Below, piece by piece: positions 44,778 through 52,772 of a stretch of DNA of 64,000 nt. The translations under genes were made by a program, and so were the position numbers. The notes under the pieces were generated by a model. That model ran no database searches, was not told the DNA's origin, and saw only the letters and a list, made by a program, of their open reading frames with translations. Each line of letters starts with the position of its first letter. Positions within the stretch are counted from its first letter, which is position 1. Source of the DNA: CAYWWM01 sp965198025 (GTDB lineage: Bacteria > Acidobacteriota > Terriglobia > 2-12-FULL-54-10); assembly GCA_965198025.1 (NCBI GenBank), contig OZ240237.1:3348001-3412000 (forward strand), written 5' to 3'.

Positions 44778-46765
44778 CGTCCGAGACAACGGACCGCTTT
44801 TCCGTCGATCGAGCCGACTGGCTGGGTCTTGCCGCCATTGTGGCGTTTGGGCTGGTCGCACGAGGGATTTTCGTTCTAGCGCTCCCGCCATTGCTGCATC
44901 TCGATTCGGATTCCTACTTTGCGATCACACAAAGTTTGTGGAACGGCGAAGGCTTTGGGGACGTCTCGCGGCGAACGCCGCTCTATCCGTTGTTTCTCTG
45001 GCTTGCGGCGCGGTCCGGGGCGGCGGGATTGTTGCCCGCGGTCCTAATGCAGCATCTGCTGGGCGTGGCGACCGTCGTCCTGCTCTACTTACTCGCGCGC
45101 CGGCTGCTGCCGGTCCGGATGCGCCCGGTGGCGGTAATTTCCGGCCTCGTGCTGGCAGTGATTCCGTATCCGATTCTCATCGAGCAATCGATCCTGTCCG
45201 AATCGGTGTTCCTGTTCCTGCTTGCTGCAGCTGCGTACATGCTGCTGGCATGGCAGCAGGAGGATCGTCCGCGATACGCTGTTTTCTGCGGGGCACTGCT
45301 GGCAGCGGCGGCGCTTACCCGTCCGGTGGCCGTTGGAATTTTCCCGCTCTGGGCGGGGATGCTGTTTCTGGTGGAGAGAAAGCGCGGATGGAAACGAACG
45401 GCTGGATTTCTGATGCGGGCGGGCCTGGCGTGGGCGGTTCTGCTGCTTCCGTTGTTGGTTCGCAATTACGTCGTTATGGGCAGCTTTGCACTGGAGCGCT
45501 CGCTGGGACGGAACCTGATCTCCGTGGCCGACCGCTGGATCAGTTACGGGGTCGAGAATGAAGCCGGCGCGTATCCGGAGATGCGGTCCATCTACGGAAC
45601 GTACCTGCAGCAGAAGCGGGGGCCGGACGCCGTCGTGGTCTATGCCGCGATGCCGGAGTTGCGGCGCGCCACAGGCTGGACCGATTGGGAGATCGACCGC
45701 GCCCTGGCGGCCATCGCCTGGGAAGGGATTCGCGCCAATCCGAGGGAGTTCCTCACAACCCGCCTGCGGCGCCTGCCGCTGCTGTTCGGCGACCCGGGCC
45801 CGAGTTCCCGGTATGTCCTGCAAAAGCAAACCTACCTGCCGCTTCTGACGCGGATCGGGCGGATCAACCCCGAACTGGTGAGCCGCAGCCTGGTTGCGCC
45901 GGGACTCGAGAGCGCCCGGTTCGAGCTGGCGGCTCGGGCGTACGAAGCACTTTCCGTCCATTTGGAAGCCATGGCTTGGCTTGTTGTGCCGCTGCTCGGA
46001 TTCGCCGGGATCGTTTTCGTCGAACGACGCAAAGCAGCGTGGCTGCTGGCCGGGATGCTGGCGTATCTCTGGCTTGGAACGATCTTTCTGCAGCCGCCGA
46101 ACGCCCGCTACCGCATTCCGGGCCTGCCGTGGGAAGCGCTGTTTGCGGTGGCGGGAGCCTGGTTCGCGTGGCGGGCGGTGGTTTGGATCGTCCGCAAGCG
46201 GCTACGTCGGTCGTGGGGAGAGATATCCGACACGGCGGTGGTCGGGATCGCCGTGGGCACTCTGCTTGTGATCCTCGGCGGACGGGTTTGGGCCATGGAC
46301 GGTTTTGAGCCGATCCTGCGCACGGCGGACTTTGCGCCGCAAGAGACCGCAGGACCGGGCGGAGGATCGCTGCAGGAAGTAGCGGTGGCGGGGCGGCGGC
46401 TGACCGCTCTCTATTGGGAAGGCGCCGCAACAGATCACGACGCAACGATTCTTGCCGAAGTCCCCTTGCAGCGCGGCGGCACGTACTCGGCTCGAGTCTT
46501 CTATAGCTGCGAGGAAGCCTCGTGCGCCGGAGGGAGAATTGAGTTGAGCGCGATGGACGACGAGGACCGGATCCTGTCGCAGGCTTCGCGCCCTCTATCC
46601 CAGGAGCGGGTTGACAACGATCTGTTTTGGGATCAACTGGAGTTGCGCATCGCCGTGCCGGACGGCGCCCAGTGGCTTCGGGGAGAACTTTCGCTGCGGG
46701 GAAGAACGGGCAACCTGGTGATTCCGTGGATCGCGGTCCGGCGCGAGAACAAGGTGCCGTTCTGA
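44774..46765 (+). CDS. Glycosyltransferase family 39 (ArnT/PMT-like) membrane protein
   Basis: 663 residues with about 11 membrane helices in the first 490 residues and a C-terminal soluble domain of about 160 residues. The first loop has the acidic HLDSDSYFAITQSLWNGEGF and the RTPLYPLFLWLA typical of GT-C enzymes that use polyprenyl-phosphate sugars. The C-terminal domain looks like a beta-sandwich (AGGRIELSAMDDEDRILSQA) and may bind carbohydrate. The acceptor is unknown. It is translationally coupled to recN by an ATGA overlap, although no functional link is obvious. Confidence 0.85.
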   Translation: MTSETTDRFSVDRADWLGLAAIVAFGLVARGIFVLALPPLLHLDSDSYFAITQSLWNGEGFGDVSRRTPLYPLFLWLAARSGAAGLLPAVLMQHLLGVATVVLLYLLARRLLPVRMRPVAVISGLVLAVIPYPILIEQSILSESVFLFLLAAAAYMLLAWQQEDRPRYAVFCGALLAAAALTRPVAVGIFPLWAGMLFLVERKRGWKRTAGFLMRAGLAWAVLLLPLLVRNYVVMGSFALERSLGRNLISVADRWISYGVENEAGAYPEMRSIYGTYLQQKRGPDAVVVYAAMPELRRATGWTDWEIDRALAAIAWEGIRANPREFLTTRLRRLPLLFGDPGPSSRYVLQKQTYLPLLTRIGRINPELVSRSLVAPGLESARFELAARAYEALSVHLEAMAWLVVPLLGFAGIVFVERRKAAWLLAGMLAYLWLGTIFLQPPNARYRIPGLPWEALFAVAGAWFAWRAVVWIVRKRLRRSWGEISDTAVVGIAVGTLLVILGGRVWAMDGFEPILRTADFAPQETAGPGGGSLQEVAVAGRRLTALYWEGAATDHDATILAEVPLQRGGTYSARVFYSCEEASCAGGRIELSAMDDEDRILSQASRPLSQERVDNDLFWDQLELRIAVPDGAQWLRGELSLRGRTGNLVIPWIAVRRENKVPF

Positions 46766-46914
46766 TTATTGCCGGGGAGACGAATTGGTTTCCATTGAAA
46801 GTCAGCGTGATGTATCCTCATGCAACAGAAGCGCGGTGAGGAATCAGCCAGGGAGGCGATGGTCGCATTAGATCGTAGGACTGCCTCCTTTCGCGAACTC
46901 ATTCCTACATAGTG

Positions 46915-48447
46915 CTACCCCTGCCAGGGGAACATCCAGTCAGCCAGCTCAAAGCCGAGGAGCAGCAGAATCAAGGCACAGACCAGCGAGAGGACGGTTC
47001 CGCCTTTGGCCATGGTGCTGCTGCGGACCTGGCCGCTGGCGAACACGATGGCGTTCGGCGGGGTTGAGATGGGCAGCGAGAAGGCCATCGAGCTGGCGAC
47101 AGCGACGGTGGACACCAGAGCAATCGGGTTGACGCCGGTGACTGGGGCCACGGCCAGCACAAGCGCTGCCGACATGCTGACGACCGCGTTGTTCGAGGCC
47201 AAGTTGGTCAGGAAGATGGTGAAGACGATAAAAGCCAGGATCAACAGGACGTGGGAGCTGCCTGGGGTGGCGAGCGAGGAAAGGCTCTGCTCGAAGAACC
47301 GGCCGAGGCCGAGGTCCCGGTCAGCGATCACGTTGCCGAGTGCCAGCGCCGAGGCGATGAGGCTGAGTGTGCCCCAGTCGACTCCCTTGGCGGCTTCCCC
47401 CCAGGTCAGGACGAACTGGCGCTTTTTCCAGTTCACGGGAATCAGAAACAGTGAAGTGGCCACGACGATCGCAGTGACAGACCAATCGAGCCGCTCATAG
47501 AGCCACGCCGCAGCGGGGTGTTCGGGGGCCACCAGCCGTGCCAGGTCCGGCAGCATCCAGAAAAAAATGGCGGCAGCCAGAGCGGCCGCGGTGATCTTCT
47601 CGCCCGGCCGCAGCGGCCCGAGCTTGCGGAGCTCTTCTTCGGCGAACGCTGTCGAAACCTTCCATCCCGCCAGCTGTGGCCGCAGGACGTAGCGCATGAC
47701 GAGATACATCGCTCCCATGGCCACGAGCGCGACCGGAAGAAAGACTTCCACCCAGGGCAGGAAGCCCATGCGGTAGTCGAGCTGTTCCCGCATCATCCCC
47801 ACCACGATGGCGTTCGGAGGGCTGCCGACGGGCGAGATGATGCCGCCGATGCCCGCGCCCCAGGCAATCGAAATGAACAACGCTTCTCCATAACGGCTCT
47901 CGCGCGGGAAGTCGAGCGCTTCGGACAACCCCATCGCGATCGAGAGGAAGATCACGGTGGTGGCGACGTTCGAGAGCACAGAGCTGAACAGCGCCGTCCC
48001 GACGGCGAAGACCATCAGCAGCCGCGCAGGGCTTCCTTGGAGAAACCGGGATGCCATCATGCCGAAGGCAATGCGGCGCGGAAGGCCGTGCACGCCGATG
48101 GCGTGCGCTATGATGAAGGCTCCGATCAGAAAAATGTTGACCCAGTTGGCCCAGTAAATGAACGCGCGCTCAACGGGAAGAATTCCGCAGAGCACCAACA
48201 GCGCCAGCGAGAAGAAGGAAGTGACCGGAATCGGAACCGGCTCCAATACCCACCAAACAACCGCCCAGAGAAAAATCCCTAGAGTGCGCATGCCGAGGGG
48301 AGTGACGTCGCTCAAAGGAGGCCAGACCAGCGCCAGAAGAAACAACGCCGGGCCGAGGAGCAGCCCGACAAATCGCCGCTTCTTTTCAAAACGGATTTCT
48401 GCTTCCGATAGCGATGGGGCGAGTTCGGACAGGTCCTTCCAGCTCAT
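46915..48447 (-). CDS. DASS/SLC13-family sodium-coupled dicarboxylate or anion symporter
   Basis: 510 residues, about 12 helices in two repeats. The two substrate/sodium motifs are SNVATTVIFLSIAMGL in the first half and NLASNNAVVSMSAALVLA in the second, each followed by a conserved P-N stretch (SPVGSPPNAIVVGMM and LPISTPPNAIVFASG). This is the VcINDY/CitT/SdcS superfamily, which imports succinate, malate or related anions. It is convergent with the GT39 gene and divergent from the OadG/OadB-like pair, which also handles carboxylate-linked sodium flow. Confidence 0.93.
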   Translation of the reverse strand: MSWKDLSELAPSLSEAEIRFEKKRRFVGLLLGPALFLLALVWPPLSDVTPLGMRTLGIFLWAVVWWVLEPVPIPVTSFFSLALLVLCGILPVERAFIYWANWVNIFLIGAFIIAHAIGVHGLPRRIAFGMMASRFLQGSPARLLMVFAVGTALFSSVLSNVATTVIFLSIAMGLSEALDFPRESRYGEALFISIAWGAGIGGIISPVGSPPNAIVVGMMREQLDYRMGFLPWVEVFLPVALVAMGAMYLVMRYVLRPQLAGWKVSTAFAEEELRKLGPLRPGEKITAAALAAAIFFWMLPDLARLVAPEHPAAAWLYERLDWSVTAIVVATSLFLIPVNWKKRQFVLTWGEAAKGVDWGTLSLIASALALGNVIADRDLGLGRFFEQSLSSLATPGSSHVLLILAFIVFTIFLTNLASNNAVVSMSAALVLAVAPVTGVNPIALVSTVAVASSMAFSLPISTPPNAIVFASGQVRSSTMAKGGTVLSLVCALILLLLGFELADWMFPWQG

Positions 48448-48650
48448 GCAATCTCCTGCAGGGTTCCCCTTGGCCCCGATGAGATTCGAGAAAAATGGAG
48501 GCCGACTGACCGAGCCTTTCTACCAGAATTTGGGAGCGCCTGCAAGCCAAGCGGTCCGGGCAGAATACGGTGCAGAGGGGAGAAGCGACGAGGCGAACGG
48601 CGGGCGATTGGGTTATACTCGCCCATTCGCAGGAAGTCAGGAACCGCACA

Positions 48651-48797
48651 ATGACTGAGCAGTGGGTTTTCGGTTTGACGATGACGATTGTGGGCATGGG
48701 GGGAACGCTCGTCAGCCTGTGGCTGCTGAGCGTTTTGATTGGCTTCTTGAAGAAGGCGTTCCCGTACCACAAGGAACCCGCTCCACCGAAGCAGTAG
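48651..48797 (+). CDS. oadG: OadG-like small sodium-pump decarboxylase subunit (48 aa)
   Basis: The 48-residue single-helix protein starts MTEQWVFGLTMTIVGMGGTL and ends in a Lys/Pro tail (KKAFPYHKEPAPPKQ). Gamma subunits of oxaloacetate/methylmalonyl-CoA decarboxylase pumps have this form (one N-terminal helix with TMTIVGMG, then a hydrophilic tail), and the beta subunit gene follows 15 bp later. An upstream in-frame start exists (48570) but the ATG at 48651 matches the family N-terminus. Confidence 0.78.
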   Translation: MTEQWVFGLTMTIVGMGGTLVSLWLLSVLIGFLKKAFPYHKEPAPPKQ

Positions 48798-48812
48798 AGT
48801 CCGGGAGGGACG

Positions 48813-49961
48813 ATGACCGTGTTGTGGGAAAGCGTGCTGGCGGCTCTCGGGAGTCTGGGCGCCGGAATCACACAACTGACCCCGGCGCACCTGTTCATGA
48901 TCGCCATCGGCTGCGTGCTGCTCTATCTCGGTATTTTCCGGGGCATTGAGCCGCTCTTGTTCGTGCCCATCGGCTTCGGCGCCATCCTGGTGAACATCCC
49001 GCTAGCGGCGCTCATGGAGGAAGGTGGGTTCCTGCGGACGCTCTACAACATGGGCATCATCACGGAGCTCTTCCCGATTCTGATCTTCATCGGGATCGGC
49101 GCCATGACGGATTTCGGGCCGCTGCTGGAGAACCCGAAGATTCTGCTGCTCGGGGCGGCGGGACAGTTCGGCATTTTCCTGACGCTGCTGCTGGCTCTGG
49201 GGCTCGGCTATTCGGAGCTCGAATCGCTCGCCATCGGCATCATCGGGGCCTGCGACGGCCCGACGGCGATCTACGTGACCTCAACCTACGCCCCGCACCT
49301 GCTGGGATCGGTGTCCGTGGCGGCGTATTCCTACATGTCGCTGGTGCCGATCATTCAGCCGCCCATCATGCGCGCGCTGACGACCGAGCGGGAAAAGAGA
49401 ATCATGATGCCGACGGTCAAGAAATCGGTCTCGAGGACCACCAAGATTCTGTTTCCCGTCCTGGTCACGCTCTTCACCGCGCTCGTCGCGCCGCTGGGCA
49501 TTCCGCTGATGGGAGCGCTGATGCTCGGCAACCTGATGAAGGAATCGGGCGTCGTCGAGCGGCTCGCCAACACATCAGCCAACGAGATCGCCAACATTGT
49601 CACCCTGCTGCTGGGACTCACGATCGGCGCAACGATGGAAGCCGGTCAGTTCCTGAATGTGCGCACCCTGGGAATTTTCGCTCTGGGATTTATCGCTATC
49701 ACGCTCGACACTGCGATGGGAGTTCTGTTCGGCAAGCTGATGTGTTTCGCGACCGGCGGCCGGATCAACCCGCTGATCGGCGCGGCGGGCATCTCAGCCT
49801 TCCCGATGTCGGCGCGCGTAGCCCAGTCCGTGGGCCTGCAGTACAACAAAAAAAACCATCTGCTGATGCACGCGATGGGCGCGAACACCGGCGGGCAGAT
49901 TGGCTCCGTGATGGCGGCCGCCATCATGCTCTCGATCGTCAACGGCATGGGCCTGCTGTAG
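48813..49961 (+). CDS. oadB: Sodium-translocating decarboxylase beta subunit (OadB/GcdB/MmdB)
   Basis: 382-residue integral membrane subunit that couples decarboxylation of a biotin-bound carboxyl group to sodium export. Family motifs are intact: LIFIGIGAMTDFGPLLENPK, the essential Asp region ACDGPTAIYVTSTYAP, LCFATGGRINPLIGAAGISA-like sequence near residue 318, and NHLLMHAMGANTGGQIGSVM with the functional Asn. No carboxyltransferase (alpha) or biotin carrier gene is in the window, so those must be elsewhere. The substrate (oxaloacetate, methylmalonyl-CoA or glutaconyl-CoA) cannot be told. Confidence 0.93.
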   Translation: MTVLWESVLAALGSLGAGITQLTPAHLFMIAIGCVLLYLGIFRGIEPLLFVPIGFGAILVNIPLAALMEEGGFLRTLYNMGIITELFPILIFIGIGAMTDFGPLLENPKILLLGAAGQFGIFLTLLLALGLGYSELESLAIGIIGACDGPTAIYVTSTYAPHLLGSVSVAAYSYMSLVPIIQPPIMRALTTEREKRIMMPTVKKSVSRTTKILFPVLVTLFTALVAPLGIPLMGALMLGNLMKESGVVERLANTSANEIANIVTLLLGLTIGATMEAGQFLNVRTLGIFALGFIAITLDTAMGVLFGKLMCFATGGRINPLIGAAGISAFPMSARVAQSVGLQYNKKNHLLMHAMGANTGGQIGSVMAAAIMLSIVNGMGLL

Positions 49962-50273
49962 CCGGGCTCTCTTGCTCGCCCGCCTGTTTTCCTCAATCGC
50001 GCAGGTGGCGTTCCATACCAAGTAAATTGGGATAGGAATAGAGCTCTAACAGTCTGATATACAATGAGATCATGTGGCAGAGTGTGGGCGCGGTGGTCGC
50101 GCCAGACCGCGCAGTTTCTGAGGTGTTCGGCGACTTCCTCATCGGGTTTCCAGCAGAGGTTCCGCTTCGCTGCCTTTTCTCTTGAGTATCGGCAACTTCC
50201 AATTGACGATGATGGATGGTCTATAATAAAGGGTAACGGCGCGATCCACGCCGAAGGAGGAAGAACAGGAACC
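49962..50273. other. Intergenic region
   Basis: 312 bp between the oadB stop and the next gene. It contains TTGACG (50203) and TATAAT (50222), but they are only 13 bp apart, so a normal housekeeping promoter is doubtful. The strong GAAGGAGGAAG at about 50253 is the ribosome-binding site of the following gene. Nothing else recognised. Confidence 0.4.
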
Positions 50274-50750
50274 ATGGGAAGCCGGGGTGCGAAATACTGT
50301 CTGGATGAGAACCATATCAAGTGGTCGCTGGTTGAGGGTGTCATCACTCGCAAGCGAGCCCAGGACGGCCCGCACGAGGGCGAGCGTCTGCCGGTTTCCG
50401 ACATCAAGGCGATTGAGACGATGCAAATCCAGCGCACACACCGCTCGCCGCTGGGCTGGCCGGTGACGCTGGTGGCGCTTCTCATGCTGGCGCTGTCCTT
50501 CTGGCTTTCCCTCGAGACGTGGCTGCTGGCGCTTCCGGGCCTCGCTTTCGGTTTACTTCTACTGGTCTGGGGAGTGAAGCGGATTCCGTCGCATACCGAG
50601 ACGCTACGTGCGTTTCGCATCGTCGCCCCGGTCGAGAATCCGGACGATTGGGTCCTGGCCGGCGAAGTCTCGGAAATCGAGGGATTCATCGAAGGCGTGA
50701 AGGCCGATATGGCAGCGCCGGATCAGCAGGAGCAGCCCGCTCAGCCGTGA
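50274..50750 (+). CDS. Conserved-looking membrane protein with two TM helices
   Basis: 158 residues from the ATG at 50274, chosen for its strong Shine-Dalgarno (GAAGGAGGAAG). About 60 hydrophilic residues come first (MGSRGAKYCLDENHIKWSLV), then a helical hairpin (WPVTLVALLMLALSFWL and LLALPGLAFGLLLLVWGV), then a cytoplasmic tail (IVAPVENPDDWVLAGEVSEI). The layout resembles bacterial PH-domain-like membrane proteins, but I do not recognise a family. It is followed 100 bp later by the copper-protein gene. Confidence 0.7.
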   Translation: MGSRGAKYCLDENHIKWSLVEGVITRKRAQDGPHEGERLPVSDIKAIETMQIQRTHRSPLGWPVTLVALLMLALSFWLSLETWLLALPGLAFGLLLLVWGVKRIPSHTETLRAFRIVAPVENPDDWVLAGEVSEIEGFIEGVKADMAAPDQQEQPAQP

Positions 50751-50851
50751 GTTGGAACACCTTCAAGGGCTTTCCTCCAAACGCTTGACAAGGGAGGGGT
50801 AATCGGGCGTAGGATAGCCCGTAGAGCAGAGGTCCGACTGGAGGTGTGACC

Positions 50852-52240
50852 ATGGCAGCGAAATGGCTAGCCGCAGCGTTGTTGATGGGCTGCATGTTTC
50901 CACGGGGAGTGGCCGCGGAGCCGGCCGCCGATCCCGTCACGTTCAACAAGGACATGCTCCCGATTTTGCAGAAGAATTGTCAGACTTGCCACCGGCCCGG
51001 CCAGATCGCGCCGTTTTCCTTGCTCACCTACGGAGACGCGCGTCCCATGGCGCAGGCCATGAAGAACGCGGTCGCGACCCGGAAGATGCCGCCGTGGAAC
51101 GCCGACCCGAAGTATGGCCGCTTTTCGAACGGCCGGTCGCTCGGTCAGCACGAGATTGACACCATCGTTGCGTGGGTGGATCAAGGGGCTCCAGAGGGCG
51201 ACGCAGAGGATAAACCGGCCCCGGTCGAGTGGCCCGAGGAGGGCTGGCAGATCCAGCCTGACCATATCGTGGATGTTCCGGCAACCGTCGTCCCGGCCTA
51301 CCCGGAAAAGGATGTGATTGAGTGGGCGGTGGCGGTTGTCCCGACCGGTTTCACCGAGGACACCTGGGTTACCTCCATCGAAATCCTTCCCGACCACCGC
51401 GAAGTGACGCATCACATGTGCGTCCGGTTCATGCCGCATCGTCCCGATGTGGTTTACAACACGTTCGAAGCGAGGCGAAAGAACGTCCTACGGGATGAAT
51501 ACGGGATGGAGATCCCGCAGGAAAAAACGGAAGCGCGGCTGCCGTCGAATGTCCGCGACGCCGGGCCCAACGAACATTGCTATCTGCCCGGAAACATTGT
51601 GGAGAATTACGCCGACAAGGGCGTCGCCAAGCTGCTGCCCGCCGGAACGGACCTGGCCATCACTACGCATTACACCCCGAACGGCACGGAGGTGGTGGAC
51701 CGCCCCAAGATCGGCTTCACGCTGGCCAAGGAACCACCGGAACGCAAATGGATCAGTTACGCCGTCCACGGCCTTCAGGATCGAAAGACCTTTGCGATTC
51801 CTCCCCACGACCCCAGCTGGCCCGCGCCTCCAGGGATCATCACGCTGATGGATGATTCCGAATTGGTTTGGATGAGCCCCCACATGCATGTCCGAGGGAA
51901 AGATATGACCTATACGGTCATCTACCCGGACGGCGAATCGGAGATCGCCTTGCGGGTACCGGAATTCCGATTCGAATGGCAGATCGGCTACGAACTGGCG
52001 GAGCCTCTCAAGCTGCCCAAGAATTCGCAGATTATGATTACGGGGCATTTCGACAATTCGTCCAACAACCCCGACAATCCGGATCCGAGCCAAACGATCT
52101 ATTACGGCGACATGAGCTGGGAAGAAATGTTTACGGGCTTCATCGGGCTGATCGTGGACAAGGATGGCGATCCCTCCAAGCTCATTCGGGAGGATGTCCC
52201 GGTCTCGCCAGAAAATTCGTCCGCAGCAGGTGGCGGGTAG
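50852..52240 (+). CDS. Heme c domain fused to a PHM-like type II copper monooxygenase
   Basis: 462 residues from the ATG at 50852 (GGAGG 6 nt upstream), with a signal peptide ending in VAAEP. A c-type heme site CQTCH (residues 43-47) with MPPWNADPKYG downstream forms an N-terminal cytochrome domain (about 30-110). The rest matches the peptidylglycine/dopamine monooxygenase fold: HH in REVTHHMCVRF (187-188) and His in ITTHYTPNG (273) fit the CuH site, and H-x-H in SPHMHVRGKD (344, 346) with Met in SWEEMFTGF (426) fit the CuM site. It would be a periplasmic copper hydroxylase whose electrons come through the attached heme (inference). The substrate is unknown. Confidence 0.8.
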   Translation: MAAKWLAAALLMGCMFPRGVAAEPAADPVTFNKDMLPILQKNCQTCHRPGQIAPFSLLTYGDARPMAQAMKNAVATRKMPPWNADPKYGRFSNGRSLGQHEIDTIVAWVDQGAPEGDAEDKPAPVEWPEEGWQIQPDHIVDVPATVVPAYPEKDVIEWAVAVVPTGFTEDTWVTSIEILPDHREVTHHMCVRFMPHRPDVVYNTFEARRKNVLRDEYGMEIPQEKTEARLPSNVRDAGPNEHCYLPGNIVENYADKGVAKLLPAGTDLAITTHYTPNGTEVVDRPKIGFTLAKEPPERKWISYAVHGLQDRKTFAIPPHDPSWPAPPGIITLMDDSELVWMSPHMHVRGKDMTYTVIYPDGESEIALRVPEFRFEWQIGYELAEPLKLPKNSQIMITGHFDNSSNNPDNPDPSQTIYYGDMSWEEMFTGFIGLIVDKDGDPSKLIREDVPVSPENSSAAGGG

Positions 52241-52486
52241 GGGTTGTGCAAATCATTCGTTCGCTGCCTTTGCTGAACGCAGCAAGAGATGGAAAGAGAT
52301 GATTTGGACGGTTCTTACCCCGAAAGGAGATAGAACGCAAGGAAATTCCGGAAGAGACACAGGGAATTTGCGGAGTTGAGCTAGGAACGGCCGAAAAGGC
52401 GCTCTCATCAGGGTGCTTCACCCGAGCACCCAACCCCCCCTCTACCCAGTTAGCTTTGCGTGACGGCTGCCCCCAACGGATTTCAC

Positions 52487-52516
52487 TGGACAATTCCCCC
52501 GGATTTGGCTCATACT
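52487..52516 (+). promoter_or_regulatory. Candidate sigma-70-type promoter of the aroF leader
   Basis: TGGACA (52487-52492) and CATACT (52511-52516) are 18 bp apart, matching 5 of 6 and 4 of 6 consensus bases. Transcription would begin near 52523, about 40 nt before the leader ORF. Confidence 0.5.
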
Positions 52517-52565
52517 AGAGCTTGGCCAGTCTAAGGAGCGGGAAATCCCGGGCAGGACGGTACGA

Positions 52566-52613
52566 ATGGCTTTTTACGGATTTTACTTTTACTGGAGGTG
52601 GGCGGGCCGCTGA
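52566..52613 (+). CDS. Aromatic leader peptide MAFYGFYFYWRWAGR (attenuator)
   Basis: A 15-codon ORF with AGGA 8 nt before its ATG encodes three Phe, three Tyr and two Trp residues. It ends in TGA at 52611-52613, 27 nt before an intrinsic terminator and 160 nt before the DAHP synthase gene. This is the arrangement of pheL/trpL-type leader peptides: slow translation at Phe/Tyr codons when these amino acids are scarce would leave 52597-52604 (GGTGGGCG) free to pair with 52639-52646 (CGCCCACT), blocking the terminator. When the ribosome reaches the stop codon it covers that segment and the terminator forms. Confidence 0.8.
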   Translation: MAFYGFYFYWRWAGR

Positions 52614-52640
52614 CACATAGCCCAGCAGCGTCCGGTATCG

Positions 52641-52669
52641 CCCACTCGGCACAGTCGAGTGGGTTTTTT
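52641..52669 (+). terminator. Intrinsic terminator/attenuator before DAHP synthase
   Basis: A perfect 8-bp stem (CCCACTCG, 7-nt loop, CGAGTGGG) is followed directly by TTTTTT. It sits inside the leader, 103 nt upstream of the aroF start, and would stop transcription before the structural gene. Its 5' arm overlaps the segment complementary to the leader ORF. Confidence 0.85.
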
Positions 52670-52772
52670 GGTTTTGGAGTACCCGAGCCCCTATGGAGGG
52701 TGCTCAGGAAGCAGTTTACCCGGGAAGGCGGGTCGCCGGGGAACAAAGAAAGGTTTCGACGGAGAACAAGCC

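Noticed and set aside
50203..50227. TTGACG and TATAAT as a promoter for the gene at 50274
   Set aside because: The spacer is only 13 bp, too short for a normal sigma-70 promoter, so I do not call it.
52523..52772. T-box or aromatic-responsive riboswitch instead of a leader peptide
   Set aside because: I see no T-box core motif and no known riboswitch pattern, while the coding leader with eight aromatic codons explains the layout better.
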